Source of the DNA: DATFQI01 sp963816955
GTDB taxonomy: Bacteria > Actinomycetota > Thermoleophilia > Solirubrobacterales > Solirubrobacteraceae
Direction: 5' to 3'
Length of the DNA: 64,000 nucleotides
NCBI GenBank assembly: GCA_963816955.1
Contig: CAWFME010000004.1
Location: 1 to 64,000 of the forward strand
Below, piece after piece: positions 40,599 to 50,350 of this stretch (its first letter is position 1; every line of letters starts with the position of its first letter). The position numbers were made by a program, and so were the translations under genes. The notes beneath the pieces are model-generated. The model worked only from the letters and a program-made list of their open reading frames with translations, was not told the DNA's origin and ran no database searches.

Positions 40599-42617
40599 AG
40601 CGCGGCCTCCCGTGCGAAGGAGCTGCGCGAGCAGCTCGCCTACCACGGGCACCGCTACTACGTCCTCGACGACCCCGAGATCGGCGACGACGCCTACGAC
40701 GCGCTGCTCGACGAGCTGCGCGCGCTCGAGCGCGAGCACCCCGAGCTGGTCACGCCCGACTCGCCGACGCAACGGGTCGGCGGGGAGCCGGTCTCGAGCC
40801 TGCAGAAGGTCCGCCACCTGCGCCCGATGCTCAGCCTCGCCAACGCGCGCTCGGAGCAGGAGCTGCGGGCCTGGGTGGCGCGCATGCGCGCCCACCTGGC
40901 GCGCGAGGGCATCGAGGACCCCGACCTGCGCTTCGTGGCCGAGCCGAAGATCGACGGGCTCGCGATCTCGCTGCTCTACCGCGACGGCGTGCTCGAGCGC
41001 GGCGCCACGCGCGGCAACGGCGAGGTCGGCGAGGACGTCACCCACAACCTGCGCACGATCCCGGCGATCCCGCTCAAGGTCGAGGGCGCCCCGCCGCTGC
41101 TGGAGGTCCGCGGCGAGGTCTACATGTCGCTGCCGGACTTCACCGCACTCAACGAGCGCCGCGCGGAGGCGGGCCTCTCCACCTTCATGAACCCGCGCAA
41201 CAGCGCCGCGGGCACGATCCGGCAGCTCGACCCGGCGCTGGCCGCCGAGCGCCCGCTGAGCCTGTGGTGCTACGGGATCGGCGCCACCGAGGGGCTCGAG
41301 CTGGGCTCTCACTGGGAGGCGCTGGAGTGGCTGCGCGAGCACGGCTTCCGCGTCAACGGCGACGTCGCGCGCCTCGACAGCGAGGACGAGGCCGTCGAGC
41401 GCTGCTTGGCGTGGCAGGAGCGCCGCGGGGCGCTGGACTTCGAGATCGACGGCGTGGTGATCAAGGTCGACGACGTCGAGCTGCAGCGGCGGCTCGGCGT
41501 GGTCGGCCGCGACCCGCGCTGGGCGATCGCGTGGAAGTTCCCGCCCACGACCGCCGTCACCACGCTGCACGAGGTGCTCTGGAACGTCGGCAAGTTCGGC
41601 GACCTGCACCCGTTCGCGCGCCTGGAGCCGGTCCACGTCGGCGGCGTGACGGTCAAGATGGCGACGCTGCACAACGAGGAGGACCTCGCCCGCAAGGACG
41701 TGCGCCCGGGCGACGAGGTGATCGTCCTGCGCGCGGGCGACGTGATCCCGCAGGTGCTCTCGCCCGCGCCGCACGCCGTCGAGAACCCCGACCGCGCGCC
41801 GGCGCCGGGGCCGCCGGAGCGCTGCCCCTCCTGCGACACCCCGACCGTCAAGCCCGAGGGGGCCGTCTTCACCCGCTGCCCGAACCGCGACTGCCCGGAC
41901 CGCCGCTGGCAGCTGCTGAAGGCCTTCGCCGGGATCATGGACGTCGACGGGCTCGGCGAGAAGCAGGTCGCGGCGCTGCAGCAGCACGGGCTGGTGCGCA
42001 CCGCCGGCGACTTCTTCCGGCTCCGTCCCGAGCAGCTGACGGAGCTGGAGGGGTTCGGCAGCGTCAGCGCCGAGAAGCTCGTGCGCGCGATCGAGGCCTC
42101 CAGGGGGCAGCCGTTCGGCGTCGTGCTGTTCGCGGTCGGGATCGAGGGCGTCGGCTACGTGACGGGCCGCAGCCTGGCCGGCCAGTTCCGCACGCTCGAA
42201 GCGCTGCTGGCCGCGACGCCCGAGGACATCGGCCAGACGCCGGGCGTCGGCCCCAAGCTCGCCGAGCTCGTCCACTCCCAGCTCCAGGACCCGCAGATGC
42301 GGGCGCTGCTGGAGGACCTGCGCTCGCTCGGGCTGCGGATGGAGCAGGAGGGCCCGCCGCCGGGCGAAGGCCCGCTGCGCGACACGACGTTCGTGCTCAC
42401 GGGCACGCTGCCCGACCTCACGCGCGAGGAGGCGACCGAGCGGATCCTCGAGCAGGGCGGCAAGGTCACCGGCTCGGTGTCCAAGAAGACGAGCTACGTG
42501 GTCGCGGGCGCCTCGCCGGGCTCCAAGCTCGAGAAGGCCGAGCGGCTCGGCGTCCCCGTGGTCGACGAGGCGGGGCTGCTCGAGCTGCTCAGCGGGGGCG
42601 CAGCCGGTACAGCGTGA
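40599..42617 (+). CDS. ligA: NAD-dependent DNA ligase, in continuous frame with surE
   Basis: About 673 residues of an NAD-dependent DNA ligase, which seals nicks in replication and repair. Domain Ia shows HRYYVLDDPEIGDDAYDALL; the adenylated lysine is in AEPKIDGLAISLLY. The zinc finger (CPSCDT, then CPNRDCPDRRW), helix-hairpin-helix repeats (DGLGEKQVAALQQHG, EGFGSVSAEKL, GVGPKLAELV) and the BRCT domain (TTFVLTGTLPDLTREEATER) follow in normal order. No ATG or GTG lies in frame at its N-terminus, because the frame is shared with surE upstream. The end overlaps the convergent methyltransferase by 29 bp. Confidence 0.93.
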   Translation, partial: SAASRAKELREQLAYHGHRYYVLDDPEIGDDAYDALLDELRALEREHPELVTPDSPTQRVGGEPVSSLQKVRHLRPMLSLANARSEQELRAWVARMRAHLAREGIEDPDLRFVAEPKIDGLAISLLYRDGVLERGATRGNGEVGEDVTHNLRTIPAIPLKVEGAPPLLEVRGEVYMSLPDFTALNERRAEAGLSTFMNPRNSAAGTIRQLDPALAAERPLSLWCYGIGATEGLELGSHWEALEWLREHGFRVNGDVARLDSEDEAVERCLAWQERRGALDFEIDGVVIKVDDVELQRRLGVVGRDPRWAIAWKFPPTTAVTTLHEVLWNVGKFGDLHPFARLEPVHVGGVTVKMATLHNEEDLARKDVRPGDEVIVLRAGDVIPQVLSPAPHAVENPDRAPAPGPPERCPSCDTPTVKPEGAVFTRCPNRDCPDRRWQLLKAFAGIMDVDGLGEKQVAALQQHGLVRTAGDFFRLRPEQLTELEGFGSVSAEKLVRAIEASRGQPFGVVLFAVGIEGVGYVTGRSLAGQFRTLEALLAATPEDIGQTPGVGPKLAELVHSQLQDPQMRALLEDLRSLGLRMEQEGPPPGEGPLRDTTFVLTGTLPDLTREEATERILEQGGKVTGSVSKKTSYVVAGASPGSKLEKAERLGVPVVDEAGLLELLSGGAAGTA

Positions 42618-43281
42618 CCGCGCCGGCCGGGCGGGCGTCGAGGGCGAACGAGGCTCGCGCGGCGGAGAGGAAGCGCCGCGCGTTGGTGCGGCCGGGGTCC
42701 GCGAGCCGCGCCTCGCCGCCGGGCGCCACGAGCCGCGGCAGCAGCCGCACGAGCGCGTCGGCGTTCTCGGTCGTGTAGGTGACGTCGGCGGCCAGCACGA
42801 GCTCGAACGGCCCGCGTGCGGCCAGCTCGTCGCCGTGCTCGGCCCAGGCGGCGTGCGCCACGTCGCCGACCGTCTGGTTGAGCGCGAGCGAGTGCGCGGC
42901 GTAGGCGACCGCGTCCGTCGCGCCGTCCGTGGCGAGCACCTCGGCGCCCGCGCGGGCGGCGACGATGCTCGGCGCGCCCAGGCCGCAGCCGAGCTCGAGC
43001 ACGCGCGCCCCCTGCGGCGGCGGGTCGGCCGCCAGCGCCTCCGCGAGCGCCGTCCCGGCCGGCCACGGGCGCGCCCAGAACGGCACGGGCCGGCCGGCGC
43101 CGCCCTCGTCGTGGCGCAGCGCCTCCCAGTCCGCCGGCAGCAGCACGTGCACCCCCGCCACCTGGCGCACGGCGACCGCGAGCAGCGAGGCGGGCAGCTC
43201 GCCCACCTCGACGCCCCGCAACGCCGCCAGCTGCTCCGACAGCGACGTCCGGACGGCCGTCAGCGCCCCGTTGCCGTGCAC
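42589..43281 (-). CDS. Class I SAM-dependent methyltransferase (lysine-methyltransferase type)
   Basis: A 230-residue Rossmann-fold methyltransferase. The SAM-binding motif I is VLELGCGLGAPSIVAARAGA, motif II the acidic EVLATDG, and the post-I segment is LVLAADVTYTTENADALVRL. The preceding PFWARPWPAGTALAEAL is typical of the Methyltransf_16/ETFB-lysine and nicotinamide methyltransferase-like group, so a protein-lysine substrate is possible. It is divergent from ppa and convergent with ligA. Confidence 0.8.
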   Translation of the reverse strand: MHGNGALTAVRTSLSEQLAALRGVEVGELPASLLAVAVRQVAGVHVLLPADWEALRHDEGGAGRPVPFWARPWPAGTALAEALAADPPPQGARVLELGCGLGAPSIVAARAGAEVLATDGATDAVAYAAHSLALNQTVGDVAHAAWAEHGDELAARGPFELVLAADVTYTTENADALVRLLPRLVAPGGEARLADPGRTNARRFLSAARASFALDARPAGAVTLYRLRPR

Positions 43282-43316
43282 GCTTCGAGTGTGTCAGTCC
43301 GGGTACCCTCCGGGCC

Positions 43317-43826
43317 ATGCCGGAGACCGACCCGACCGAGCCGCTCGTCGCGATCGTCGAGATACCGAAGGGGTCATCGAACAAGTACGAGTACGACGAG
43401 GAGCTCGGGGCGATCAAGCTGGACCGGCTGCTGTTCGCGTCGCTCGGCTACCCGACCGACTACGGGTTCTTCCAGGACACGCTGGCCGCCGACGGCGACC
43501 CGCTGGACGTGATGATCGTCGTCTCAGAGCCGACGTTCCCCGGCTGCCGCATCGAGGTCAAGCCGGTCGCGCTGTTCCGCATGCGCGACGAGAAGGCCGA
43601 GGACAACAAGATCCTCTGCGTCCCGTACTCCGACCCCAACTGGAGCCACGTCGAGACGCTCGACGACCTCCCGATGACGCTGCGCGACGAGATCTCGCAC
43701 TTCTTCTCGATCTACAAGACGCCCGAGTGGAAGGTCGTCAAGGTCGACGGCTGGTACCACCGCGAGGAGGCGCTGGAGTCGATCGAGCGCGCCCAGAAGC
43801 GCTGGCAGGAGAAGCACGGCGGCTGA
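43317..43826 (+). CDS. ppa: Inorganic pyrophosphatase
   Basis: A 169-residue family I inorganic pyrophosphatase, cleaving PPi to two phosphates and pulling biosynthesis forward. EIPKGSSNKYEYDEELGAIK, YPTDYGFFQDTLAADGDPLD (metal-binding Asp cluster) and KAEDNKILCVPYSDPNW are diagnostic. TACCCT ends 7 nt before the ATG and no ribosome site is visible, so a leaderless mRNA is likely. A strong hairpin follows the stop. Confidence 0.97.
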   Translation: MPETDPTEPLVAIVEIPKGSSNKYEYDEELGAIKLDRLLFASLGYPTDYGFFQDTLAADGDPLDVMIVVSEPTFPGCRIEVKPVALFRMRDEKAEDNKILCVPYSDPNWSHVETLDDLPMTLRDEISHFFSIYKTPEWKVVKVDGWYHREEALESIERAQKRWQEKHGG

Positions 43827-43830
43827 TCCA

Positions 43831-43851
43831 GCGCGGCGCCGGGCGCCGCGC
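43831..43851 (+). terminator. Hairpin terminator after ppa
   Basis: GCGCGGCG (43831-43838), loop CCGGG, CGCCGCGC (43844-43851), starting 4 bp after the ppa stop. No T-tract. Confidence 0.65.
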
Positions 43852-43956
43852 GTGTCAGAGAGCGCACACGACGGGGCGCTCGGTTCCGCGCTGCGGCGCG
43901 ACGCCCCCGATTTCGGTTGCGACGGGCGCCGCGCGTCGGCACGCTCGCGGCTGTTC

Positions 43957-46900
43957 ATGGATGAGGACGGGACCAGAGGCCGCGGAGCGGCCGCTTGGGC
44001 GGGGACGGCGGCGCTCGCGTTCGCGCTCCTGCTCGCCGCGCCGGCGGGGGCTGCCGTCAAGGCGCCCGACCTCGTCGTCACGAAGCTCACGGCCCCGGCG
44101 GGCTCGCTGGCGCCCGGCGGGACGGTCACCGTCAGGGCCACCGTCCGCAACGCGGGCCCGCGCGCCGCGCGCAAGAGCGCCGTGCGTTTCGCGCTGTCCC
44201 GCGACAAGAGGCTCGGCCGGGGCGACGTCGTGCTCGGACGGCCGAAGTCCGTCAAGGCGCTCAGGCCCCGTAAGGCGGCCAAGGCGAAGGTGACGCTGCG
44301 CCTGCCCGCCGCGCTGGCCGCGGGCTCGTGGCGGCTGCTGGCGTGCGCGGACGCCGCTCGCAAGGTCAAGGAGCGCAAGGAGGCCAACAACTGCCGCGCG
44401 ACGGCGGCCCTGAAGGTCGGGGGTGCGCCGCCGGCCGGCGGTTCGCTGCCGCCCGGCACGATCCCTCCGCCGCGGACGGAGCCTGCGCCGGCCGGCCAGT
44501 CTTCGGCCACGCCGACCCCGACCCCGAGCCCGAGCGCGACGCCGGCCCCCACGGCCACGCCGTCGCCGACGCCGAGCGGCCCGCCGCTGCCGCCCGAGGA
44601 GTCCGCGCCTCCGCTCGACGCGAGCGGGACCACGTCGTTCTTCGAGGCGAACTCGTTCCTGTTCGCGGGCTCCAACCCGCTCCAGACGGGCGTCGCGGCC
44701 GGCGCGATCGCCGAGCGCACGATGGCCGTCGTCCGCGGCCGCGTCGTGACGTCGGTCGGCAGCGCGCTCGAAGGCGTCCGCGTCAGCGTCCTCGACCATC
44801 CGGAGCTGGGCAGCACGCTGACGCGCGACGACGGCTGGTACGACCTGGCGCTCAACGGCGGCGGGCTGACCACGTTCGTCTACGAGAAGGACGGCTACGT
44901 CGCCGTCCAGCGCAAGGTGACCGCCCCCTGGCGCGACTTCGCCGTCGCGGACGACGTCGTGATGGTCGCCTACGACACCCGCGTCACCGACATCGACCTC
45001 GGCGCCGACATCCCCTACCAGGTGGCCCAGGGGAGCCCGATCGCCGACGACGACGGCTCGCGGCAGGCGACCGCCCTGTTCGCGGAGGGCACGACCGCGA
45101 CGATGAAGCTCCCGGACGGGACGGAGAAGGAGGTCGAGGACCTCGACGTGCGCTTGACGGAGTTCACCGTCGGCGACGACGGTCCCGCGGCGATGCCGGG
45201 CGAGCTGCCGCCCTCGAGCGCGTACACGTGGGCGGCGGAGTTCTCCATCGACGAGGCCGTGACGGCCGGCGCCAGCGAGGTCGAGTTCTCCAAGCCCGTC
45301 GTCAGCTACGTGGAGAACTTCCTGGGCTTCGGGGTCGGCACCCCGGTCCCCGTCGGCGCTTACGACCGTGAGCGCGGGGTGTGGGTCGGCGCGCCCGACG
45401 GCACGGTCGTGAAAATCCTCACCGAGGCCAACGGGAGCGTCACCGTCGACACGGACGGCGACGGCCTCGCGGACGACGGCCTCGGCATCGACGAGGAGGA
45501 GCGCAAGGTCCTCGCCGAGCTCTACGACGCCGGGGACGAGCTGTGGCGCGTGGAGCTGGGCCACTTCACCCCGTGGGACTGCAACTGGCCTCCCGGCCCG
45601 CTGCCGGAGATCCCGCCCGTGCCGGAGCCCGAGACGCCCGTGGAGCCGCGCGAGTCCAAGTGCAAGCGCGAGGGCTGGTCGGTCATCTCCTGCGAGGGCC
45701 AGGCGCTCGCCGAGGAGCTGCGGGTCGCCGGGACCGGGCTCGCGCTGCGCTACTCCAGCCTGCGCGCGCCGGGACGCGCGGACCACTCGCGCGAGCTCGA
45801 CATCCAGGTCACGCCGAACTCGATCCCGTCCCAGCTGCTCGAGATGCGCGCGTTCGTGCACGTCGCCGGGCGAACCACGAGCGTCGCGGCGCCGCAGCCG
45901 CTCGCGGCGCGCCACCGCACCACTTACGCCTGGAACGGCGAGGACGCCTACGGCCGTCCCGTCCACGGCGCCGCCCAAGCCTGGGTCGCCATGCGTTACG
46001 CGGCCACGCGCCAGTACGGCCTCCCCGCCGGCGGCGGCTCGTCCTGGGCGTCGTTCCCGGTCCCCGGCACGAGCGTCGGCGCCCAGCGGGCCGCCGTCGA
46101 GGGCGCGCAGTACCACCCGACGGTCACGCTGGGCACCCTCGGCGCCGCCCGCCCCGACATCGAGGGCGGGGAGGGGCTCGGCGGCTGGACGCTGAGCATC
46201 CACCACGCCTACGACGCCGCCGCGGGCGTTCTCCATCTCGGGACGGGCGAGCTGCGCGAGGCCGAGGGCGGCAGCAACGTGATCGGCACGGTCGCGGGCG
46301 TCACCCAGGGACGCTGCGACGCGGGCTTCGCGGGCGACGGGGGTCCCGCGAAGGAGGCGCACATCTACGTGCCCGGCGGGCTGGAGGTGGCGCCCGACGG
46401 CTCGATCTACTTCGCGGACACCTACTCGCACCGCATCCGCAAGATCGACCCCGACGGCAAGATCGACACGATCGCCGGCTCCGGCATCTTCAACAAGCCG
46501 ATCTGCTCGGGGCAGGACAGCAGCTACAAGTTCGGCTCCTTCAGCGGCGACGGCGGGCCCGCCACCAGCGCGACGATGGACAGCCCACAGGACGTCGCCC
46601 TCGGCCCCGACGGCCTGCTCTACATCGCCGACGGCAGCAACAACCGCGTCCGCCGCATCAACGCCGACGGCACGATCCAGACCGTGGCCGGTGGCGGTTC
46701 GGGCGGTGACGGCGGGCCGGCGACCGAGGCGAGCTTGCTGACCGTGCGCGGCATCGCGTTCGGCCCGGACGGCTCGCTCTTCCTCGCCGAGGAGGCCGGC
46801 TTCGGCTGCAGCTGCGGCCGCGTGCGGCGGGTCGCGACCGACGGCACCATCAGCACCGTCGCCGATTCCGGCGACGGCCTGCGCTGGCCCTGGGGCATCG

Positions 46901-49900
46901 ACACCACTCCGGCCGGCGACGTGATCGTCGGCGACCTGGCTGCCAACCGCGTGTTCAAGATCGACCCTGCCGGCAAGGTCACGAGGATCGGCGGCGGCGG
47001 GTCGGGGTCCGGGGACGGTGTGCCCGCGACGAGCGTCTCGATCGGCGGCCCGCGCGGCGTCAGCGTCGCCCGCGACGGCTCCATCTACGTGATCGAGCAG
47101 GGTCACCGCCTGCGCCGGATCACGACGGAGGGCAAGATCTTCACGGTCGCTGGGACCGGCCGCTTCGACGGCGAGCTCGGCGACGAGGGCCTCGCGACGC
47201 AGGCGAGCCTCAACAGCCCGCAGGGCGTCGAGACGCTCCCGGACGGGAGCGTGCTCGTCTCCGACACCCTGCACGACCGCATCCGCGAGATCCGCCCGCC
47301 GATGCCCGGCTTCAGCGAGGGCGACGTGATGCTGCCCTCCGAGGACGGCCGGGAGGCCTACCGCTTCGACGCCCAGGGCCACCACCTCGAGACGCGCGAC
47401 GCGTTCACCAAGGCGCGGCTGTGGAAGTTCGGCTATGACGGCAAGGGCCGGCTGACCTCCGTGACCGACGTCGACGGCGACGTCACCACGATCGAGCGCG
47501 ACGCGAGCGGCGCGGCCACGGGGATCGTGGCGCCCGGCGGCCGGCGCACCGTGCTGCACGTCAACGCGGACGGCTGGCTGGATCGCTTCACCAACCCGGC
47601 GGACGAGACGACCGAGCTCGAGTACGGGACCGGCGGGCTGCTGACGAAGCTGACCGACGCCGAGGAGCGCGACCGGGCCTTCACGTACGACGCGAAGGGC
47701 CTGCTGACCCGCGACGAGGGACCCGACGGGAGCTCGCTCCAGCTCAGCGGGGAGCGCCTGGACGGCGGCGGCCGCCGGGTCGTGGCCGAGGACGCCGCGG
47801 GGAACCAGACGACCTTCGAGACGCGCCCCCGCGCGGCCGGCGGCACCCGGACCACGGTGACTGGCCCCAGCGGCGCCGAGACCGTGCGCGAGACCACACT
47901 CGCCGGCACCACGACCACGACGTTCCCCGACGGCACCCAGGTCGAGGCGACGGAGGCGGCCGACCCGCGCTGGGGCCTGCTGGCGCCGTTCGCGGGCCGC
48001 CAGGTCTACCGCCGCCCCGGCCGCCCCGCAGTGACCGCGACGGCCTCGCGCTCGCACGAGCTCGCGACCCCCAACGACCTCCTGGACCTCGCGTACTGGA
48101 GCGAGGAGGTCAGCGTCGGCGACCGCACCCGCACGAAGTCCTACGACGGCGCGGGGCGCACGTTCACCGAGACGACCCCGGCGCAGCGCGAGACGCGCAC
48201 GACCTACGACGCGAAGGGCCGGCCGGTCGAGGTGCGGCGCACCGGCGCAGACGGCACCGGCCCGGCGGAGCAGACCTACGCCTGGGACGCGCACGGGCGC
48301 CTCGTCCGTCAACAGCGCGGAAACCGCGTCGTCACCTACACCTACGACGAGCACGACCGCGTCGCCACCCGCGGCGACGGCACGGGCCGCGACCTGACCT
48401 ACGGATGGGACGGGGCCGACCGGCTGACGTCGGTGCGCTACGCCGACGGCACGACCACCCGCTTCGACCACGACAAGACCGGCAACCGCACTCGGGTGAC
48501 GATGCCCGGCGGGCAGCTCCACGACCTCGCCTACACGCCGGGCAGCCTGCTCCGGCGCTACCAGCCGCCGGGCCAGGCCGACGGCCTCGTGCGCGAGTAC
48601 GACACCGCCCGCCGGCTGCAGAAGACGACGCTCCCCGGCGCCCGCGTCGTCGACTGGACCTACGACGGCTCAGGCCGGCCGACCGGCGCATCCGATCCCG
48701 ACGGCACGACGACGTTCGCCTACCCTGGCGACGCGGTTCGCGCCGAGACGCTCTCGCGCGATCCCGAGGGCGCCGCCCCCGCACAGACGCTCGGGCTCGC
48801 CTTCGCCGGCGACCTGCTGACCGGCGCGACGTTCTCCGGCCCCGCCGACGGCAGCTTCGCCTATGACTATGACGCGATCGGGACGCTCACCGGCGTCACG
48901 CTGACCAGCGGCGCCGACACCCGAGCGACGCCGCTCACGCGCGACGACGACGGGTTGCTCACGGGCATCGGCGCCTTCACGGTGGAACGGGAGGGTCCCG
49001 CGGGGGCCGCCAGCGCGCTGACCGGCGACGGGCTCGACCTCCGCTACGCGTACGACGGGGCCGGGCGGCAGACGCGCCGCGTCACGCAGGCCGCCGGCGC
49101 GGCGCTGCTGTCCGGCGAGGTGGTCTACGACTCCGCAGACCGAGTCACCCGGCGCACGGAGACCGTCGGGACGGGCGCCCAGCGCGTGCTCGACTACAGC
49201 TACGACCAGCGCGGGCGGCTCACCGGAGTCACCGGCGGCGCGACGGCGGAGACCTACGAGTACGACGACAACGGCAACCGCACCGAGGCCAACGGCGAGG
49301 AGGCCACCTACGACTCGCAGGACCGGCTGCTCACGCGCGACGGGATCGACTACGACTTCGACGCGGACGGGTTCATGACCAAGCGCGGGGCGGACACGTT
49401 CCGCTACAGCGCGCGCGGCGAGCTGCTGGAGGCCACCGTCGGCGACGCCACGGTGACCTACGCCTACGACGCCATGGGCCGCCGCGTTGCGCGTACCCAG
49501 GATGGCGAGACGACCACCTACCTGTACGGCAACCCGTCGCAGCCGGCGCAGGTGACCGCCAGCCGGGCGCCCGACGGCACGCTGACCACGCTCGACTACG
49601 ACGAGGCGGGCCTACTCGTCTCCGTCCAGCGCGGTGCCGCCCGCTACCACGTCGCCACGGACCAGGTGGGCACCCCGAGGGCGATGGCTGACGCGGCGAC
49701 GGGCGCGATCGTGCGCACGTGGACCTACGACGCGTTCGGCGTCCCCACGGGCGGCACGGGCACGCTCGACCTGCCCGTCGGCTATGCCGGCGGCATCGCT
49801 GATCCGGTCACGGGCCTCGTCCGCTTCGGGCTGCGCGACTACGAACCGGCGAGCGGCCGCTGGACGGCCCGCGACCCGGTGCTCTACGAGGGCGGCCAGG

Positions 49901-50349
49901 ACAACCTCTATGCCTATGTCAACGGCAACCCCGTGTCCTCGCGCGACCCGCTCGGCCTGTGGTGCATCGGCGCCACCGCGTACGGCGGCATCGGCGGCGG
50001 GGCGACCGTCTGCTGGGACGAGGACGGCTTCTCCGTGTGCGGCGAGCTGGGCTTCGGCGTCGGCGTGGACTTCGGGGTCGACTCCGGCGGCTCGGAGGAC
50101 TCGGGCTCGGAGATCGTCGGCGAGCTGGCCGCCGAATGCGGGCCGATCGGGGCGACGGTCGGCTTCAAGTTCGACGAGTGCGGGCTCGACCCCAAGCTCA
50201 AGGGCAAGCTCGGCCCGTTCGAGCTGACCGCCGACGGCGACGCCGCGGCCAAGCTCGACGTCGACTCGCCGGTCGAGGTGCTCGTCGAGGGCACGCGCTG
50301 CAAGCTCGGTGGCAAGCTCGCCGGCCGCATCTGCGGCGGGACGAAGTAG
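43957..50349 (+). CDS. Giant secreted CARDB-NHL-RHS protein with teneurin-like domain order
   Basis: A 2130-residue exported protein. Order: signal peptide (about 1-30); CARDB adhesion domain (about 33-150, PDLVVTKLTAPAGSLAPGGT); Pro/Thr/Ser linker (about 155-215); a carboxypeptidase-regulatory-like domain (VVRGRVVTSVGSALEGVRVS); a calcium-loop-like DTDGDGLADDG; an NHL beta-propeller (about 774-1114, units such as GLEVAPDGSIYFADTYSHRI and DVALGPDGLLYIADGSNNRV); about 850 residues of YD/RHS repeats; the RHS core signature (DYEPASGRWTARDPVL and NLYAYVNGNPVSSRDPLGL); and an about 127-residue Cys/Gly-rich tail. RHS shells enclose a C-terminal cargo, often a toxin; none is recognised here. The ATG at 43957 fits the signal peptide; an earlier in-frame GTG (43852) touches a hairpin. 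No immunity gene follows. Confidence 0.88.
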   Translation: MDEDGTRGRGAAAWAGTAALAFALLLAAPAGAAVKAPDLVVTKLTAPAGSLAPGGTVTVRATVRNAGPRAARKSAVRFALSRDKRLGRGDVVLGRPKSVKALRPRKAAKAKVTLRLPAALAAGSWRLLACADAARKVKERKEANNCRATAALKVGGAPPAGGSLPPGTIPPPRTEPAPAGQSSATPTPTPSPSATPAPTATPSPTPSGPPLPPEESAPPLDASGTTSFFEANSFLFAGSNPLQTGVAAGAIAERTMAVVRGRVVTSVGSALEGVRVSVLDHPELGSTLTRDDGWYDLALNGGGLTTFVYEKDGYVAVQRKVTAPWRDFAVADDVVMVAYDTRVTDIDLGADIPYQVAQGSPIADDDGSRQATALFAEGTTATMKLPDGTEKEVEDLDVRLTEFTVGDDGPAAMPGELPPSSAYTWAAEFSIDEAVTAGASEVEFSKPVVSYVENFLGFGVGTPVPVGAYDRERGVWVGAPDGTVVKILTEANGSVTVDTDGDGLADDGLGIDEEERKVLAELYDAGDELWRVELGHFTPWDCNWPPGPLPEIPPVPEPETPVEPRESKCKREGWSVISCEGQALAEELRVAGTGLALRYSSLRAPGRADHSRELDIQVTPNSIPSQLLEMRAFVHVAGRTTSVAAPQPLAARHRTTYAWNGEDAYGRPVHGAAQAWVAMRYAATRQYGLPAGGGSSWASFPVPGTSVGAQRAAVEGAQYHPTVTLGTLGAARPDIEGGEGLGGWTLSIHHAYDAAAGVLHLGTGELREAEGGSNVIGTVAGVTQGRCDAGFAGDGGPAKEAHIYVPGGLEVAPDGSIYFADTYSHRIRKIDPDGKIDTIAGSGIFNKPICSGQDSSYKFGSFSGDGGPATSATMDSPQDVALGPDGLLYIADGSNNRVRRINADGTIQTVAGGGSGGDGGPATEASLLTVRGIAFGPDGSLFLAEEAGFGCSCGRVRRVATDGTISTVADSGDGLRWPWGIDTTPAGDVIVGDLAANRVFKIDPAGKVTRIGGGGSGSGDGVPATSVSIGGPRGVSVARDGSIYVIEQGHRLRRITTEGKIFTVAGTGRFDGELGDEGLATQASLNSPQGVETLPDGSVLVSDTLHDRIREIRPPMPGFSEGDVMLPSEDGREAYRFDAQGHHLETRDAFTKARLWKFGYDGKGRLTSVTDVDGDVTTIERDASGAATGIVAPGGRRTVLHVNADGWLDRFTNPADETTELEYGTGGLLTKLTDAEERDRAFTYDAKGLLTRDEGPDGSSLQLSGERLDGGGRRVVAEDAAGNQTTFETRPRAAGGTRTTVTGPSGAETVRETTLAGTTTTTFPDGTQVEATEAADPRWGLLAPFAGRQVYRRPGRPAVTATASRSHELATPNDLLDLAYWSEEVSVGDRTRTKSYDGAGRTFTETTPAQRETRTTYDAKGRPVEVRRTGADGTGPAEQTYAWDAHGRLVRQQRGNRVVTYTYDEHDRVATRGDGTGRDLTYGWDGADRLTSVRYADGTTTRFDHDKTGNRTRVTMPGGQLHDLAYTPGSLLRRYQPPGQADGLVREYDTARRLQKTTLPGARVVDWTYDGSGRPTGASDPDGTTTFAYPGDAVRAETLSRDPEGAAPAQTLGLAFAGDLLTGATFSGPADGSFAYDYDAIGTLTGVTLTSGADTRATPLTRDDDGLLTGIGAFTVEREGPAGAASALTGDGLDLRYAYDGAGRQTRRVTQAAGAALLSGEVVYDSADRVTRRTETVGTGAQRVLDYSYDQRGRLTGVTGGATAETYEYDDNGNRTEANGEEATYDSQDRLLTRDGIDYDFDADGFMTKRGADTFRYSARGELLEATVGDATVTYAYDAMGRRVARTQDGETTTYLYGNPSQPAQVTASRAPDGTLTTLDYDEAGLLVSVQRGAARYHVATDQVGTPRAMADAATGAIVRTWTYDAFGVPTGGTGTLDLPVGYAGGIADPVTGLVRFGLRDYEPASGRWTARDPVLYEGGQDNLYAYVNGNPVSSRDPLGLWCIGATAYGGIGGGATVCWDEDGFSVCGELGFGVGVDFGVDSGGSEDSGSEIVGELAAECGPIGATVGFKFDECGLDPKLKGKLGPFELTADGDAAAKLDVDSPVEVLVEGTRCKLGGKLAGRICGGTK

Positions 50350-50350
50350 C

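Noticed and set aside
43852..43956. Earlier GTG start of the RHS gene
   Set aside because: It touches the terminator hairpin of ppa and would put 35 polar residues before the signal peptide.
43855..48522. Long minus-strand open frame opposite the RHS gene
   Set aside because: Same low-complexity shadow composition; the plus-strand frame has clear signal peptide, NHL and RHS domains.
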